A DNA stretch of 64,000 nt from Rhizobium sp. Root1220 (GCF_001426265.1 NZ_LMDG01000023.1:149826-213825); one strand, 5' to 3'. Shown: positions 10,513-20,695, counted from the stretch's first letter. Notes: a model not told the origin generated them from the letters alone. Made by a program: numbers and translations.

Positions 10513-10953
10513 ATGGTCTGTCATTCCGAGAAAGGGAAAGCACTGACAACATTACACGCGAAGGGAAAAACGCTAGCCGTTGTCCCGAAGAGTGCGGAAC
10601 GTGGCGATGATGCCGCTGCCCGTGCCCTGCACGCCGTCCTCGTAAGTCTCGAGGATTCCAAAGCTGAAGATATCGTCACCATCGACATTGCCGGAAAATC
10701 GGCGCTTGGAGACTTCATGGTTGTTGTCTCCGGCCGTTCGAGCAGGCATGTCATGGCGATTTCGGACCACCTGCTGACTGACTTGAAAGACGAGGGCTAC
10801 GGTAGCGCCCGTGTCGAAGGTCAGGACGCCGGCGACTGGATCCTGATCGATACCGGCGACATCATCGTGCATGTCTTCCGTCCTGAAATCCGAGAGTTCT
10901 ATAACATCGAAAAGATGTGGGCCGCTCCGGACATGGACGAAACGCTGCACTGA
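10513..10953 (+). CDS. rsfS: Ribosome silencing factor RsfS (RsfA/Iojap family)
   Basis: Binds ribosomal protein L14 and blocks subunit joining when nutrients are short. The conserved domain (AARALHAVLVSLEDSKAEDIVTIDI through VHVFRPEIREFYNIEKMW) is complete. The start is uncertain. Rhizobial relatives, as I recall them, begin MTT.HAKGKT, which here corresponds to a CTG codon at 10543, with AAAGGGAAAG just upstream; no ATG, GTG or TTG is at that position. I report the nearest upstream ATG (10513), giving 146 residues; use of CTG would give 136. It is followed by rlmH, a common pair. Confidence 0.9.
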   Translation: MVCHSEKGKALTTLHAKGKTLAVVPKSAERGDDAAARALHAVLVSLEDSKAEDIVTIDIAGKSALGDFMVVVSGRSSRHVMAISDHLLTDLKDEGYGSARVEGQDAGDWILIDTGDIIVHVFRPEIREFYNIEKMWAAPDMDETLH

Positions 10954-11003
10954 CGGGCTGTCTGGACGCTATGTCCAACGCCTGATAGACGGCAACTGAT
11001 TGG

Positions 11004-11034
11004 CCGGTGATATCACCGGACGTGCGGTTTTTTT
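11004..11034 (+). terminator. Palindrome followed by a T-run between rsfS and rlmH
   Basis: CCGGTGATATCACCGG (11004-11019) is a perfect 16-base palindrome, followed after eight bases by seven T (11028-11034). As RNA it would make a short hairpin with too small a loop to use all eight pairs. It may be a partial terminator or an operator between rsfS and rlmH; the spacing to the T-run is longer than ideal. Confidence 0.35.
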
Positions 11035-11065
11035 GCCGCCTGATGTCGAATGCAGGAGCGGACGG

Positions 11066-11548
11066 ATGCGCATAGGTCTCTTTGCCGTGGGGCGGCTGAA
11101 GTCCGGCCCGGAGAAGGATCTTGCGAACCGCTATTTCGACCGTTTTGCCAAAGCCGGACCGGCTGTCGGGCTTGAGTTTTCCCGTGTGGCCGAGGTTGCG
11201 GAAAGTCGGGCCTCCAATGCGGAGACCCGTAAGCGTGACGAGGCGGTGTTGCTCCAGAAATCGCTTTCCGATGGTTGCGTCCTCATCCTGCTGGACGAGC
11301 GTGGCAAGGCCCTGGACAGTGAGGGTTTTGCCAACCTTCTCGGAAACTACCGAGATCAGGGCAAGCGTGACCTGACGATTGCAATCGGCGGCGCCGATGG
11401 ACTCGATCCGTCGCTTTACGACCGCGCGGATGCCACGCTTTGCCTCGGCAAGATGACGTGGCCGCACCAGCTTGTTCGCACGCTGATCGCTGAACAGTTG
11501 TACCGTGCCGTTACCATTCTTTCCGGACATCCCTATCATCGCGTCTAG
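11066..11548 (+). CDS. rlmH: 23S rRNA (pseudouridine-1915-N3)-methyltransferase
   Basis: SPOUT-class methyltransferase that methylates pseudouridine 1915 in helix 69 of 23S rRNA, using S-adenosylmethionine on assembled ribosomes. The 160-residue product begins MRIGLFAVGRLKSGPEK and has the family's SAM-binding knot: LILLDERGKALDSEGFA, IAIGGADGLD, and the C-terminal tail AEQLYRAVTILSGHPYHR. Start chosen at ATG 11066 behind a CAGGAG site. It follows rsfS, both acting on the large subunit. Confidence 0.95.
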   Translation: MRIGLFAVGRLKSGPEKDLANRYFDRFAKAGPAVGLEFSRVAEVAESRASNAETRKRDEAVLLQKSLSDGCVLILLDERGKALDSEGFANLLGNYRDQGKRDLTIAIGGADGLDPSLYDRADATLCLGKMTWPHQLVRTLIAEQLYRAVTILSGHPYHRV

Positions 11549-11668
11549 ATCGATCCGACAAGTCACGCATACGTGCACCGCACTGCTACGCAGCCGTTCT
11601 CAATCTTCTGGAAAAGCATGACAAATCAGCTTAGTCTGCGCGCGATTTGAGAGGATTGCCCTGCAAGC

Positions 11669-13141
11669 ATGCCGATACCTGCGCTCACGCGAAAATATAT
11701 CGTCCTGCCGGCTTTGACCGTGGCCTTGGGTGTATCCGCGATCGCCTCTTCCGGGCGCCCTTTTGATGGTGTTGCATTGGCTCAGGATGCGCCCGTTCAG
11801 GCGTTGGGCGAAGATGCAGGCGTTGGATCGCTTCCGGTTAGGAGCGCCGAGGCGGATACAATGTCAGCGCAGCCTGTGCCAGACCCGGCCGCCGACCTTG
11901 CAAGGAAGCGCGATGAGACGCGGGGTGAGCTTGAGGCTTTGTCCAAGACGATCGTTCTGTCGTCGGACAAGGTCAGCGAGCTCCAGAAGAGCATTGCGGA
12001 TCTGGAGAAGAGCACGACCAGCATTCGGCAGGCGCTGATCGATTCAGCCGCCCGGCGCAAGTCACTTGAACTGCAGATGCTGGAGAGCGAGAGGAAGCTG
12101 GCCGATATCGGGGTGAAAGAGGACGCCGTTCATCGCTCGCTGCACGAGCGGCGCGGCCTACTTGCGGAAGTGCTCGCTGCCTTGCAGCGTATGGGGCGCA
12201 ATCCACCGCCCGCCCTTCTTGTGACCCCCGACGATGCGCTTGCCTCGGTGAGAAGCGCAATCCTGCTCGGCGCAGTCGTGCCCGGCATCCGAAAGGAAAC
12301 CGACAAGCTGGCTGCCGATCTTGCCAGCCTTTCCTCGCTCCAGTCCGCCAGCGCTGCCGAAAAGGCCAACCTGGCGGCAACAATGACGAACAACATCGAA
12401 GAAGAAAGGCGCATGGACCTGCTTCTTGCTGAAAACGACAAGCTTAGCCGCAGCAATACTGCCCAGCTCGAAGCCGAAAGGAAGCATTCGGAAGAACTCG
12501 CCGGCAAGGCGACGAGCCTGGAGGGTCTCGTGGCTTCGATGGAGACCGAGATTTCGTCGGTCCGAGACGCCGCCGCCGCCGCGCGCCAGGCCGAAGAGAA
12601 CCGCAAGCTTCTGACGGTCGAGCAGCAGGCACAGGCCAGGGCGCTTGCCGACAGTGGTGTGCCTGATAAAAACCGCATTGCGCCCGCATATCCGTTCGGA
12701 GAATTGAAGGTGAAACTGGAATTGCCTGTGGCAGGCGATATCCTCCGTCACTTCGGTGATGCCGACGGAACCGGGCACGAGGCCATGGGAATGACGCTTG
12801 CGACCAATCCGGAAACGGTGGTCACCGCGCCCGCGGACGGGCTCGTGGTCTACGCCGGCGCATTTCGCAGTTACGGCCAGATGATTATCTTGGATGCAGG
12901 AGACGGATACCACCTTGTCCTTTCCGGAATGGAAACGATCAGCGCCCGCCAGGGGAAGTTCGTTTTTGCCGGAGAGCCGCTTGCCGTGATGGGAGCAAAA
13001 AGAGTGGCGAGCGCGACTGCATTGGCGCTGGAAACCAATCGGCCAACACTTTACATTGAATTTCGAAAAGACGGAAAACCGGTCGATTCCCGACCATGGT
13101 GGACCGCTAAAGACACTGGAAAGGCACGCAATGATTCGTAG
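11669..13141 (+). CDS. envC: EnvC-like murein hydrolase activator (degenerate LytM/M23 domain)
   Basis: Periplasmic protein of 490 residues that in EnvC-type systems activates cell-wall amidases at the division site. It has an N-terminal signal/anchor segment (about residues 10-28), a long coiled coil (about 75-330) and a C-terminal LytM domain (about 350-470). The zinc-binding motifs of active M23 peptidases (HXXXD and HXH) are not intact: GHEAMGMTL lacks the Asp and TLYIEF replaces HXHYE. This fits a non-catalytic activator. Its stop overlaps ctpA by 11 bases, a conserved pairing. Confidence 0.88.
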   Translation: MPIPALTRKYIVLPALTVALGVSAIASSGRPFDGVALAQDAPVQALGEDAGVGSLPVRSAEADTMSAQPVPDPAADLARKRDETRGELEALSKTIVLSSDKVSELQKSIADLEKSTTSIRQALIDSAARRKSLELQMLESERKLADIGVKEDAVHRSLHERRGLLAEVLAALQRMGRNPPPALLVTPDDALASVRSAILLGAVVPGIRKETDKLAADLASLSSLQSASAAEKANLAATMTNNIEEERRMDLLLAENDKLSRSNTAQLEAERKHSEELAGKATSLEGLVASMETEISSVRDAAAAARQAEENRKLLTVEQQAQARALADSGVPDKNRIAPAYPFGELKVKLELPVAGDILRHFGDADGTGHEAMGMTLATNPETVVTAPADGLVVYAGAFRSYGQMIILDAGDGYHLVLSGMETISARQGKFVFAGEPLAVMGAKRVASATALALETNRPTLYIEFRKDGKPVDSRPWWTAKDTGKARNDS

Positions 13142-14453
13142 GGCTTCTCTTGTTCTGGTCGGCGCATTGATGGGTGCGACCGCGATGAGCGTAATCTATT
13201 CTGCGGGTGTGCCTGCGGAAGCGGCTGGAGCGTCCACTTACAAGGAGCTTTCCGTTTTCGGTGATGTCTTCGAACGCGTGCGGGCGCAGTATGTGACGCC
13301 GCCGGCCGAAGACAAGCTGATCGAAAATGCCATCAACGGTATGCTTTCCTCGCTGGACCCGCATTCGAGCTACATGAATGCCAAGGACGCTGAGGACATG
13401 CAGACCCAGACCAAGGGCGAATTTGGCGGCCTTGGCATCGAAGTCACGATGGAAGACGAACTCGTCAAGGTCATTACGCCGATCGACGATACGCCCGCGG
13501 CAAAAGCCGGCGTTCTTTCCGGCGATTATATCTCCGAGATTGACGGTCAGTCCGTCCGTGGTTTGAAGCTTGAAGACGCCGTCGAAAAGATGCGCGGTCC
13601 AGTCAATACGCCGATCAAGCTGACCCTGATCCGCAAGGGTGCCGATAAGCCGATCGAACTGACGATTGTCCGCGACGTCGTGGCGGTGCAGGCCGTCAAG
13701 TCTCGCGTCGAGGATGATGTTGGTTATCTGCGGGTGATCTCCTTCACCGAGAAAACCTATCCCGATCTGGAAAAAGCGATCGAGAAGATCAAGAAGACCG
13801 TTCCGGCCGACAAGCTCAAGGGCTATGTCCTTGACTTGCGTCTCAATCCGGGTGGGCTGCTCGACCAGGCAATCCAGGTTTCCGATGCATTGCTTCAGCG
13901 GGGCGAAGTCGTTTCGACGCGCGGTCGCAATCCAGATGAAACACGCCGGTTCAACGCCGGTCCAGGCGATCTGACCGACGGAAAGCCGGTGATCGTGCTG
14001 ATCAACGGCGGCTCGGCCTCGGCTTCGGAAATCGTCGCGGGCGCGCTTCAGGACCTGCGTCGCGCCACCGTTCTCGGCACGCGTTCGTTCGGCAAGGGGT
14101 CGGTGCAGACGATCATTCCGCTCGGCGAAAACGGTGCGTTGCGCCTGACGACGGCGCTCTATTACACGCCGTCGGGCCGCTCTATCCAGGGCACCGGCAT
14201 CACGCCTGATATCAAGGTGGAAGAGCCTCTGCCGGATGCCCTTAAGGGCAAAATGGTGACCGAGGGCGAATCCAGCCTGCGTGGCCACATCAAGGGTCAG
14301 AGCGAGACGGACGAAGGCTCCGGTTCGGTTGCCTATGTTCCGCCGGATCCAAAGGACGACGTCCAGCTGAACTATGCGCTTGACCTGCTGCGCGGCAAGA
14401 AGACGGACCCTTCCTTCCCGCCGAACCCGGACAAGGCCGTTAGCGCCAAGTAA
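13131..14453 (+). CDS. ctpA: Carboxy-terminal processing protease (S41 family)
   Basis: Periplasmic serine protease of 440 residues that trims C-termini of exported proteins and cell-wall factors. It shows a signal peptide (hydrophobic residues 5-25), a PDZ domain (GGLGIEVTMEDELVKVITP, about 90-170) and the S41 catalytic core with the nucleophile in NGGSASASEIVAGAL and the general-base Lys in FGKGSVQT. The C-terminal region is proline- and charge-rich. ATG at 13131 lies inside the end of envC, so both are co-translated. A strong terminator follows. Confidence 0.94.
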   Translation: MIRRASLVLVGALMGATAMSVIYSAGVPAEAAGASTYKELSVFGDVFERVRAQYVTPPAEDKLIENAINGMLSSLDPHSSYMNAKDAEDMQTQTKGEFGGLGIEVTMEDELVKVITPIDDTPAAKAGVLSGDYISEIDGQSVRGLKLEDAVEKMRGPVNTPIKLTLIRKGADKPIELTIVRDVVAVQAVKSRVEDDVGYLRVISFTEKTYPDLEKAIEKIKKTVPADKLKGYVLDLRLNPGGLLDQAIQVSDALLQRGEVVSTRGRNPDETRRFNAGPGDLTDGKPVIVLINGGSASASEIVAGALQDLRRATVLGTRSFGKGSVQTIIPLGENGALRLTTALYYTPSGRSIQGTGITPDIKVEEPLPDALKGKMVTEGESSLRGHIKGQSETDEGSGSVAYVPPDPKDDVQLNYALDLLRGKKTDPSFPPNPDKAVSAK

Positions 14454-14464
14454 TGTTAGAATGA

Positions 14465-14505
14465 GGCGTCAGGCCGGGATCGAATGTCCGGCCTGACGCC
14501 TTTTT
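14465..14505 (+). terminator. Rho-independent terminator after envC-ctpA
   Basis: A perfect 13-bp GC-rich stem (14465-14477 with 14488-14500), ten-base loop, then TTTTT. Confidence 0.92.
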
Positions 14506-14534
14506 GCTGTCCTGATGCCGGAGCAGGAAGAAGA

Positions 14535-15725
14535 TTGGGTACGGACCTACACGCGCCTTTGGGACAGAACCGCAAGCCGACGGGGAAGAAACCGGGCATT
14601 CTGCGTTTGGGCCGCATTGCCGCGAGCGGCTGCTTGATCCTTATCGGTGGGTTCTCGATCTACACCGCCTTTCGTGACGACGACTTGAAGGAAGCGAAGC
14701 CGTCGCTTCAGCAGCAGACCACCGCGCCGCCTTCCGAGACACAACAGCCGGCGCCGTCGTCTTCCGTCGCCGCCGGGATGCCGCGATCGGACCCTCAATC
14801 GGGCGCGAACGTCGAGCAGATGGTTGCAGGCGACGGGTCGGTCGTGACCAAATACAGCCCCAAAGCGCGCGATGGAAACGGTCCTGTTCTGGTGGATGCC
14901 ATGCAGTTTGGGCAGGATTCCCGGATGGCTGCGATCCCGAACGATGCGTTGCTGGAGGACACACCCAACGGCCGGCTGCCGGTTGTGGGTCCAGACGGGC
15001 GCCGACCGATGGATCAGTATGCGCGCCCCTGGTCGGGCGCGCGCGGGACGCGAATAGCGATCGTGGTCAGTGGATTGGGCCTCAGCCAAACGGGAACCCA
15101 GCGCGCCATTCAGCAGCTGCCGGAAGAGATCACATTCGCGTTTGCGGCCAGCGGCAACAGCCTGCAGCGGTGGATGCAGGATGCGCGGCGCGGCGGCCAC
15201 GAGATCCTGCTGCAGGTGCCGTTCGAGCCGTTCGATTATCCGGCGAACGATCCAGGTCCCGATACGTTGCTGACATCGAAACCCGTCGCACAGAACATCG
15301 AAAGCCTCCATCGTGTGATGGGCGAGATTACCAATTACACGGGTATCATGAACTACCAGGGCGCGCGTTTTCTGTCCAATCCCGATGCCATCGAGCCGGT
15401 GATGCGGGATATCAGCAAGCGGGGCTTGCTGTTTCTCGATGACGGGACGTCAGCGCAGTCCAAGACCTCCGTGATCGCCAGGGGGACAGGATTGCCCTAT
15501 GCCTTCGCTGATGTTCAATTGGACAGGCAACTGGACGTGAACGCCATCCTGCAGAAGTTGGACGAGCTTGAGCGTGTCGCAAAGCGCAACGGGCAGGCCA
15601 TTGGGGTTGCCTCCGCATTCGACGAGAGTATCGATGCAATCTCCAAATGGACGGAGGAAGCGGCGATGCGTGGAATCGAGATCGTCGGCGTCGCTGCCTT
15701 AACCAATGATCCAAGAAAGCCGTGA
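14535..15725 (+). CDS. Divergent polysaccharide deacetylase family protein (YibQ/DUF610)
   Basis: A 396-residue envelope protein: one N-terminal transmembrane segment (around LGRIAASGCLILIGGFSIYTAF), a low-complexity Gln/Pro/Ser linker, then a NodB-like barrel from TRIAIVVSGLGLSQTGTQ to the end. This family usually lies beside envC and ctpA, suggesting a role in peptidoglycan or division, but its substrate is unproven. I chose TTG at 14535 (GCAGGAAGAAG upstream), since a longer frame would begin inside the terminator hairpin. The gene is six bases from rppH. Confidence 0.82.
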   Translation: MGTDLHAPLGQNRKPTGKKPGILRLGRIAASGCLILIGGFSIYTAFRDDDLKEAKPSLQQQTTAPPSETQQPAPSSSVAAGMPRSDPQSGANVEQMVAGDGSVVTKYSPKARDGNGPVLVDAMQFGQDSRMAAIPNDALLEDTPNGRLPVVGPDGRRPMDQYARPWSGARGTRIAIVVSGLGLSQTGTQRAIQQLPEEITFAFAASGNSLQRWMQDARRGGHEILLQVPFEPFDYPANDPGPDTLLTSKPVAQNIESLHRVMGEITNYTGIMNYQGARFLSNPDAIEPVMRDISKRGLLFLDDGTSAQSKTSVIARGTGLPYAFADVQLDRQLDVNAILQKLDELERVAKRNGQAIGVASAFDESIDAISKWTEEAAMRGIEIVGVAALTNDPRKP

Positions 15726-15731
15726 ATCCGG

Positions 15732-16271
15732 ATGCCCGATGAGCAACGCATGATCAAAGCTGAAGATCTTCCTTATCGCCCGTGCGTCGGCGTGATGATC
15801 CTCAACCGACAAAACCTTGTGTGGGTGGGCAGGCGCATTGCCGAAGAGAATTCCGAGTATGACGGCTCGCCGCAGCTCTGGCAGATGCCACAGGGCGGGA
15901 TCGACAAGGGCGAGGATCCGCTCGATGCCGCCTATCGAGAACTCTACGAAGAAACAGGCATGCGAACCGTCACGCTGCTTGCCGAAGCCCGGAACTGGAT
16001 CAACTACGATCTGCCGCCGCATTTGCTAGGCATTGGTTTGAAGGGAAAGTTCCGTGGCCAGACGCAGCGCTGGTTCGCGTTTCGATTCGAGGGTGACGAG
16101 AGTGAGATTGCGATTAATCCACCACCCGGTGGCCACTCAGCCGAATTCGATGCCTGGGATTGGAAGCCGATGGAGAGCCTGCCGGGATTGATCGTACCCT
16201 TCAAAAGAGCGGTCTACGACCAGGTGGTCAGCGAGTTTCGGCATTTGCCGGAGGTGAATGTGTCCGAATGA
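15732..16271 (+). CDS. rppH: RNA pyrophosphohydrolase
   Basis: Nudix hydrolase that removes pyrophosphate from the 5' end of mRNAs and so starts decay; rhizobial relatives are also called dinucleoside polyphosphate hydrolases. The 179-residue protein begins with [11 protein letters not shown], contains the RppH hallmark [14 protein letters not shown] and the Nudix residues REL-EETG. Length is typical. An internal Met at residue 7 is an alternative start. A 7-bp hairpin at 16277-16294 lies just after the stop, before the convergent bfr gene. Confidence 0.93.
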   Translation: MPDEQRMIKAEDLPYRPCVGVMILNRQNLVWVGRRIAEENSEYDGSPQLWQMPQGGIDKGEDPLDAAYRELYEETGMRTVTLLAEARNWINYDLPPHLLGIGLKGKFRGQTQRWFAFRFEGDESEIAINPPPGGHSAEFDAWDWKPMESLPGLIVPFKRAVYDQVVSEFRHLPEVNVSE

Positions 16272-16310
16272 GTATCCGGCCGCCTGAGCGGCCGAATCCT
16301 CGCGAATGTG

Positions 16311-16796
16311 TTACTCGGCCTCGTTGGCGGAATCGGCGTTGAGCTGTCCGTATTTGGCTTCGCCGATTTTCCCCAGCAGTTCCAGCTGCGTTTCAAGGAA
16401 GTCGATGTGGCCTTCTTCGTCGGCCAGCAGTTCCTCGAACAGCTTCATGGAAACATAGTCGCCCGCCTCATGACAGATGTCGCGCGATTTCTTGTAGGCG
16501 GCGCGCGCGTCATACTCGCCGGCGAGATCGGCTTCCAGGACTTCCTTTACGTTCTGGCCGATGCGAAGCGGTGCGAGCGTCTGGAGATTGGGATGTCCTT
16601 CGAGGAAAATGATGCGCGCGACCAAATGGTCGGCGTGATGCATCTCTTCGATGGACTCTGCGCGTTCCTTTTTGGCGAGCTTTGTGTAGCCCCAATCCTC
16701 AAGGAGACGGTAATGTACCCAGTACTGATTGACAGCACCAAGTTCCAAAAAGAGGGCCTCGTTAAGCCGCTCGATGACTTTTTTGTCGCCTTTCAA
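16311..16796 (-). CDS. bfr: Bacterioferritin
   Basis: Iron-storage cage subunit of 161 residues with haem between subunits. Every diiron ligand is in its E. coli position: Glu18, Glu51, His54, Glu94, Glu127 and His130; haem ligand Met52 is also present. The start is TTG at 16796, giving [16 protein letters not shown] and preceded by GGAGAGCGG; upstream in-frame codons belong to the overlap with bfd. Its first 35 bases lie within the 3' end of bfd, so it is coupled to the ferredoxin that reduces and releases its iron. Confidence 0.95.
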   Translation of the reverse strand: MKGDKKVIERLNEALFLELGAVNQYWVHYRLLEDWGYTKLAKKERAESIEEMHHADHLVARIIFLEGHPNLQTLAPLRIGQNVKEVLEADLAGEYDARAAYKKSRDICHEAGDYVSMKLFEELLADEEGHIDFLETQLELLGKIGEAKYGQLNADSANEAE

Positions 16797-17073
16797 TGTC
16801 CGCTCTCCTGTTTTCTTCATGGAAGTTTCTGAGGCGGGACATGAAATCAAATATTTCGGCTTCCGTCGAGTGGCGACGGGCGTGATATTCCTCTGTTGTC
16901 TGAATGATCAAATCGACCACGTTCGGGAAACAACCGCAACAGCGGCCACGTTTTTCCATGGCGTGGTAGACTTTTGCAGGTACGATAAGCTGCCAACAGT
17001 CATCGTTAAGAAGTTCGTTGATGACTTCTCGGATTTCTGTGTCAGTTATGTAGTTACAGCTGCAGACAAGCAC
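16762..17073 (-). CDS. bfd: Bacterioferritin-associated ferredoxin
   Basis: A [2Fe-2S] protein that reduces the bacterioferritin core to release iron. The cluster motif is visible: CSC at residues 4-6 and RCCGC at 44-48. The product is 103 residues, longer than E. coli Bfd (64) because of a charged C-terminal tail ([15 protein letters not shown]). The start is GTG at 17073 so the product begins MLVCSCNY. It overlaps bfr by 35 bases. Iron-responsive control is likely, but I could not identify a Fur, Irr or RirA box with confidence. Confidence 0.9.
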   Translation of the reverse strand: MLVCSCNYITDTEIREVINELLNDDCWQLIVPAKVYHAMEKRGRCCGCFPNVVDLIIQTTEEYHARRHSTEAEIFDFMSRLRNFHEENRRADIERRQKSHRAA

Positions 17074-17245
17074 GTCTTCATTCCAAACATGACAATTACT
17101 ATCGTCTTTTTTGCTAAAGAAGATGATTGTTGTCAAGAAAAAATATCGCCGAAATCACCTGACCCAGTCCACCGCCTGTTCAAATTGCGGTGAGAGAGTT
17201 GATTCGCCTCCGCTGGTTTGCTCGGCGCCCCTACCGGGACGCGGT

Positions 17246-20200
17246 TCAATGAAAGTTACGCCCCTTCGGCATGACCTTGGCTGTTTCCGAAACGTTTGCT
17301 CGATCGTCCGCCGCCAGAATCCGCTTCTTCATTGCGATCTTTTCGAGCATGTCCACCGTCTTCTTCTGTCTTGGATCAGCCGTCGGTCTAAGCGCCTCGT
17401 CGGCACGATCGCACGCGCCAAAACGTTGTGCCTCCTTGTGCAGCAGTCCCAGAGAAGAAGTCAGATCCTCGATGTGATCAACGACGGTATGGATGACGCC
17501 GCTCTGGCTTTGGAGCTTGCCTCTTATTTTGACCAGTCGAGCTCCCATGACGATTGCCCGGTATTTCTCGAATGTTTTTGGCCAGACGATTGCATTTGCG
17601 ACGCCCGTCTCGTCTTCAAGTGTCATGAAGATGACACCCTTTGCAGAGCCCGGGCGCTGACGCACCAGCACCAGACCGGCAATCGTTACCCATTTGCCGT
17701 TTGTCATGTTCAAAAGATCGACACTGCGCGTGACGCCGATCTTATGAAATTCCTCGCGCAGAAATGAAACGGGGTGCGCCTTAAGCGATAGGGAGAGATA
17801 GCGGTAGTCTTCGATAACCTGCTCGCCGGGCAGCATCTGGGGCAGATTCGTCTTTGGCTCGACCTGCAAGTCTACATGGCTTGCCTGATCAAACAACGGC
17901 AGCCTTTCTGCCGCCCCCTTCACGTCAAGTGCCCGCACCGCCCAAAGGGCTTCGCGCCGGGACAGCCCGATTGATCCAAATGCATCGGCGTCCGCCAGCC
18001 GTTCCATATCCGATTTGTCGAGGCCTGAGCGCAGCCAGAGATCACGGATGGATGTGTAACCGGTCCCCCGGCTTGCGATCAGTCTGTCTCCCACGCTCTT
18101 TTCGGAAAGGCCTTTGACCTGTCTAAAGCCAAGACGGACGGCTCTTTTGGTTTGAATGACGTCCTTCATGTCCTTGTGGCGGAAATCGATCCTGGCTTTA
18201 TCGAAAACCGTTTCCTCAAGTAAGCAATCCCAGTCCGACCAGTTGATGTCGACCGCCCGGACCTGCACACCATGTTCCCTTGCATCGCGAACCAATTGCG
18301 CAGGCGCATAAAATCCCATCGGCTGCGAATTCAGCATCGCCGCACAGAAGACGTCAGGATAGTAGGCCTTCATCCAGGAGGAGGCATAGACGAGAAGGGC
18401 GAAGGATGCGGCGTGGCTTTCCGGGAATCCATATTCCCCGAAACCCTTGATCTGGTTGAAGCATTGCTGCGCAAATTCCGGGGAATAGATTCCCTTGGAC
18501 GTCATCCCGTCGATGAAGCGCTTTTCGAAGCCGCCAATGGTGCCAGTCCGTTTGAAGGTCGCCATGGCACGACGCAGTTGATCGGCTTCAGCAGGCTTGA
18601 ATCCCGCCGCGGTGATGGCGATCTGCATGGCCTGTTCCTGAAAAAGTGGGACACCCAGCGTTCGCTTCAACACCTCTTTCAACTCCTCGCTTGGATACTC
18701 GATCGGAATATCGCGGTTGCTCTGCTCCCTTCGCTTCAGATAGGGATGGACCATGTCGCCCTGAATGGGGCCTGGCCGGACGATTGCGACCTCGATGACG
18801 AGGTCGTAGAATGCTCTTGGTCGCAGGCGCGGCAGCATGCTCATCTGCGCCCGGCTCTCGATCTGGAAGACGCCCAGCGTATCGGCCCGGCACATCATGT
18901 CGTAAACCGGCTCTTCGTCCTCATGCGTGTCATTACCGAGATCGGCCAGTGTCTTCTTCACGTCGTAGTGCAGCAGCAGAAGGTCGAAGGCCTTGCGCAG
19001 ACAGGTCAGCATCCCGAGCGCCAGAACATCGACCTTGAGGATTTTCAAATTGTCGAGATCGTCCTTATCCCACTCGATCATGTAGCGGCCCGGCATGGCG
19101 GTGTTCATGATTGGCACGACCTCGTCGAGCCGATCGCGGGTGATGACGAAGCCGCCGACATGCTGGGTGAGGTGGCGGGGGAAGCTCAGAAGCTCGGACG
19201 CATACTTCAGGACGTTGCTGGTCACAGGGTCCTTCGTATCGAGGCCAGCTGCCTTGGCTTCTCGCTCCGTCAGAGCACCATCCGACCAGCCCCAGACCAG
19301 GCTGCCGATCGCCGACTGGATGTCTTCCGAAAGACCGAATGCCTTCGAGACTTCGCGGCCGGCGGAGCGGGTGCGATAGCTGGTCACGGCAGCCGTCAAG
19401 CCGGCATGTTCCTTGCCGTACCGCTGGTAGATATGCTGGATCACCTCTTCGCGCCGGTCGTGCTCGAAATCGACGTCGATATCAGGTGGTTCGTCGCGGT
19501 CGGTGGACATGAAGCGGTCAAACAGGAGCGTGCTTTTCTCCGGATTCACCTCGGTGATCTCAAGGCAATAGCAGATGACCGAGTTGGCAGCCGAGCCGCG
19601 CCCCTGGCAGAGAATCTCGAGTTCGTATCGCGCATGCATGATGATCCTGTGTACTGTCAGGAAATAGGGAGCATACTGCTTCTCCTTGATGAGGCTCAGC
19701 TCGGAATCGATCTGCTCCTGGATTTTGGCCGTGACCCCATTCGGAAAGCGCCGAGCTGCCCCTGTTATGGTCAGGCGCTCCAGGGTTTCGTAAGCCGTCT
19801 CGCCTTCGTCGTTCTCATCCGGGTAGTTATGCTCCAGTTCGTCGAGGCGGAACGACAATTTGGAAAAGAACGTCTCAGTGTTCAAAACAGCATCCGGATA
19901 GTCCCTGAACAGACGGGTCATCTCGCGCTCGTCCTTCAGATAGCGCTCCGCATTCGGCGCCAGAAGAAACCCGGCTTCTGGAATCGGCACATGCTCCCGG
20001 ATCGACGTCATGATGTCGGACAGAGGGCGGCGCGCGCTCTCATGATAGAGCGGCTGATTGGTGGCGATCAGAGGCACGCGATTTCGGGCAGCAAGCATGG
20101 CAAGTACGGAAAACACGCGTTTGTCTCGACCGTCATAGGCGGGCGTTATCGCCACGTAGAGCTTTTCGCGAAAGCGGTCGCGCAGGCGTTCGAGGCAGGC

Positions 20201-20695
20201 TTCGAATGCTTGATAAAGACGGGGATCATCGGCAACCGCCAGATCGGGGACGAGAGCCAGCATCATCTGGCTCCCAAATTCCGACAGATCCGCTTCCATC
20301 AGGATGCAATTGCCCTTTTCCGCGCGCAGATTGCCGGCGCTCAAAAGGCGGCATAGATGCGCCCATCCCTCGCGATTGTGCGGGTAGGCAAGAATATCGG
20401 GTGTTCCGTCCGAGAAGACGAGGCGGGCGCCGGGCTGCAGAAGGACCGGCTCGATAATGTCTTCGGGCTTTTCATCTTTTTCCAGAAGTCCATCTTGTTT
20501 TCTCTCGAATTTCTTCCGGAGAGCCTTTGCCTGGGCATGCGCCCTGACCACGCCCGCAACCGAGTTGCGATCGGCAATGCCAAGGCCTCCGATTTTCAGG
20601 ACCGCCGCCTGCAGCACCATCTCCTCGGGCTTGGAAGCGCCCTCCAGAAACGAGAAATTTGTCTTGGCGCCGATCTCGAAAAAGCCCGACGTCAT
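17246..20695 (-). CDS. dnaE2: Error-prone DNA polymerase DnaE2 (ImuC)
   Basis: Alpha subunit-like C-family polymerase used for translesion synthesis with ImuA and ImuB. The 1149-residue protein has an N-terminal PHP domain whose metal-binding His residues are missing (it reads [15 protein letters not shown]), the catalytic Asp triad ([16 protein letters not shown], about residues 396-411, and [12 protein letters not shown]), helix-hairpin-helix region and a C-terminal OB fold ([14 protein letters not shown]). A beta-clamp motif typical of replicative DnaE is not obvious. The start overlaps the imuB stop by four bases, forming an imuA-imuB-dnaE2 operon under a LexA box. Confidence 0.95.
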   Translation of the reverse strand: MTSGFFEIGAKTNFSFLEGASKPEEMVLQAAVLKIGGLGIADRNSVAGVVRAHAQAKALRKKFERKQDGLLEKDEKPEDIIEPVLLQPGARLVFSDGTPDILAYPHNREGWAHLCRLLSAGNLRAEKGNCILMEADLSEFGSQMMLALVPDLAVADDPRLYQAFEACLERLRDRFREKLYVAITPAYDGRDKRVFSVLAMLAARNRVPLIATNQPLYHESARRPLSDIMTSIREHVPIPEAGFLLAPNAERYLKDEREMTRLFRDYPDAVLNTETFFSKLSFRLDELEHNYPDENDEGETAYETLERLTITGAARRFPNGVTAKIQEQIDSELSLIKEKQYAPYFLTVHRIIMHARYELEILCQGRGSAANSVICYCLEITEVNPEKSTLLFDRFMSTDRDEPPDIDVDFEHDRREEVIQHIYQRYGKEHAGLTAAVTSYRTRSAGREVSKAFGLSEDIQSAIGSLVWGWSDGALTEREAKAAGLDTKDPVTSNVLKYASELLSFPRHLTQHVGGFVITRDRLDEVVPIMNTAMPGRYMIEWDKDDLDNLKILKVDVLALGMLTCLRKAFDLLLLHYDVKKTLADLGNDTHEDEEPVYDMMCRADTLGVFQIESRAQMSMLPRLRPRAFYDLVIEVAIVRPGPIQGDMVHPYLKRREQSNRDIPIEYPSEELKEVLKRTLGVPLFQEQAMQIAITAAGFKPAEADQLRRAMATFKRTGTIGGFEKRFIDGMTSKGIYSPEFAQQCFNQIKGFGEYGFPESHAASFALLVYASSWMKAYYPDVFCAAMLNSQPMGFYAPAQLVRDAREHGVQVRAVDINWSDWDCLLEETVFDKARIDFRHKDMKDVIQTKRAVRLGFRQVKGLSEKSVGDRLIASRGTGYTSIRDLWLRSGLDKSDMERLADADAFGSIGLSRREALWAVRALDVKGAAERLPLFDQASHVDLQVEPKTNLPQMLPGEQVIEDYRYLSLSLKAHPVSFLREEFHKIGVTRSVDLLNMTNGKWVTIAGLVLVRQRPGSAKGVIFMTLEDETGVANAIVWPKTFEKYRAIVMGARLVKIRGKLQSQSGVIHTVVDHIEDLTSSLGLLHKEAQRFGACDRADEALRPTADPRQKKTVDMLEKIAMKKRILAADDRANVSETAKVMPKGRNFH

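Noticed and set aside
17074-17245. Iron box upstream of bfd
   Set aside because: A TTGACA hexamer is present on the minus strand at 17131-17136, but no matching -10 and no convincing Irr, Fur or RirA box could be found.
18272-20356. A 694-codon open frame on the plus strand
   Set aside because: It is antisense to dnaE2, whose product is fully conserved with family motifs; GC-rich codon bias keeps the opposite frame open.
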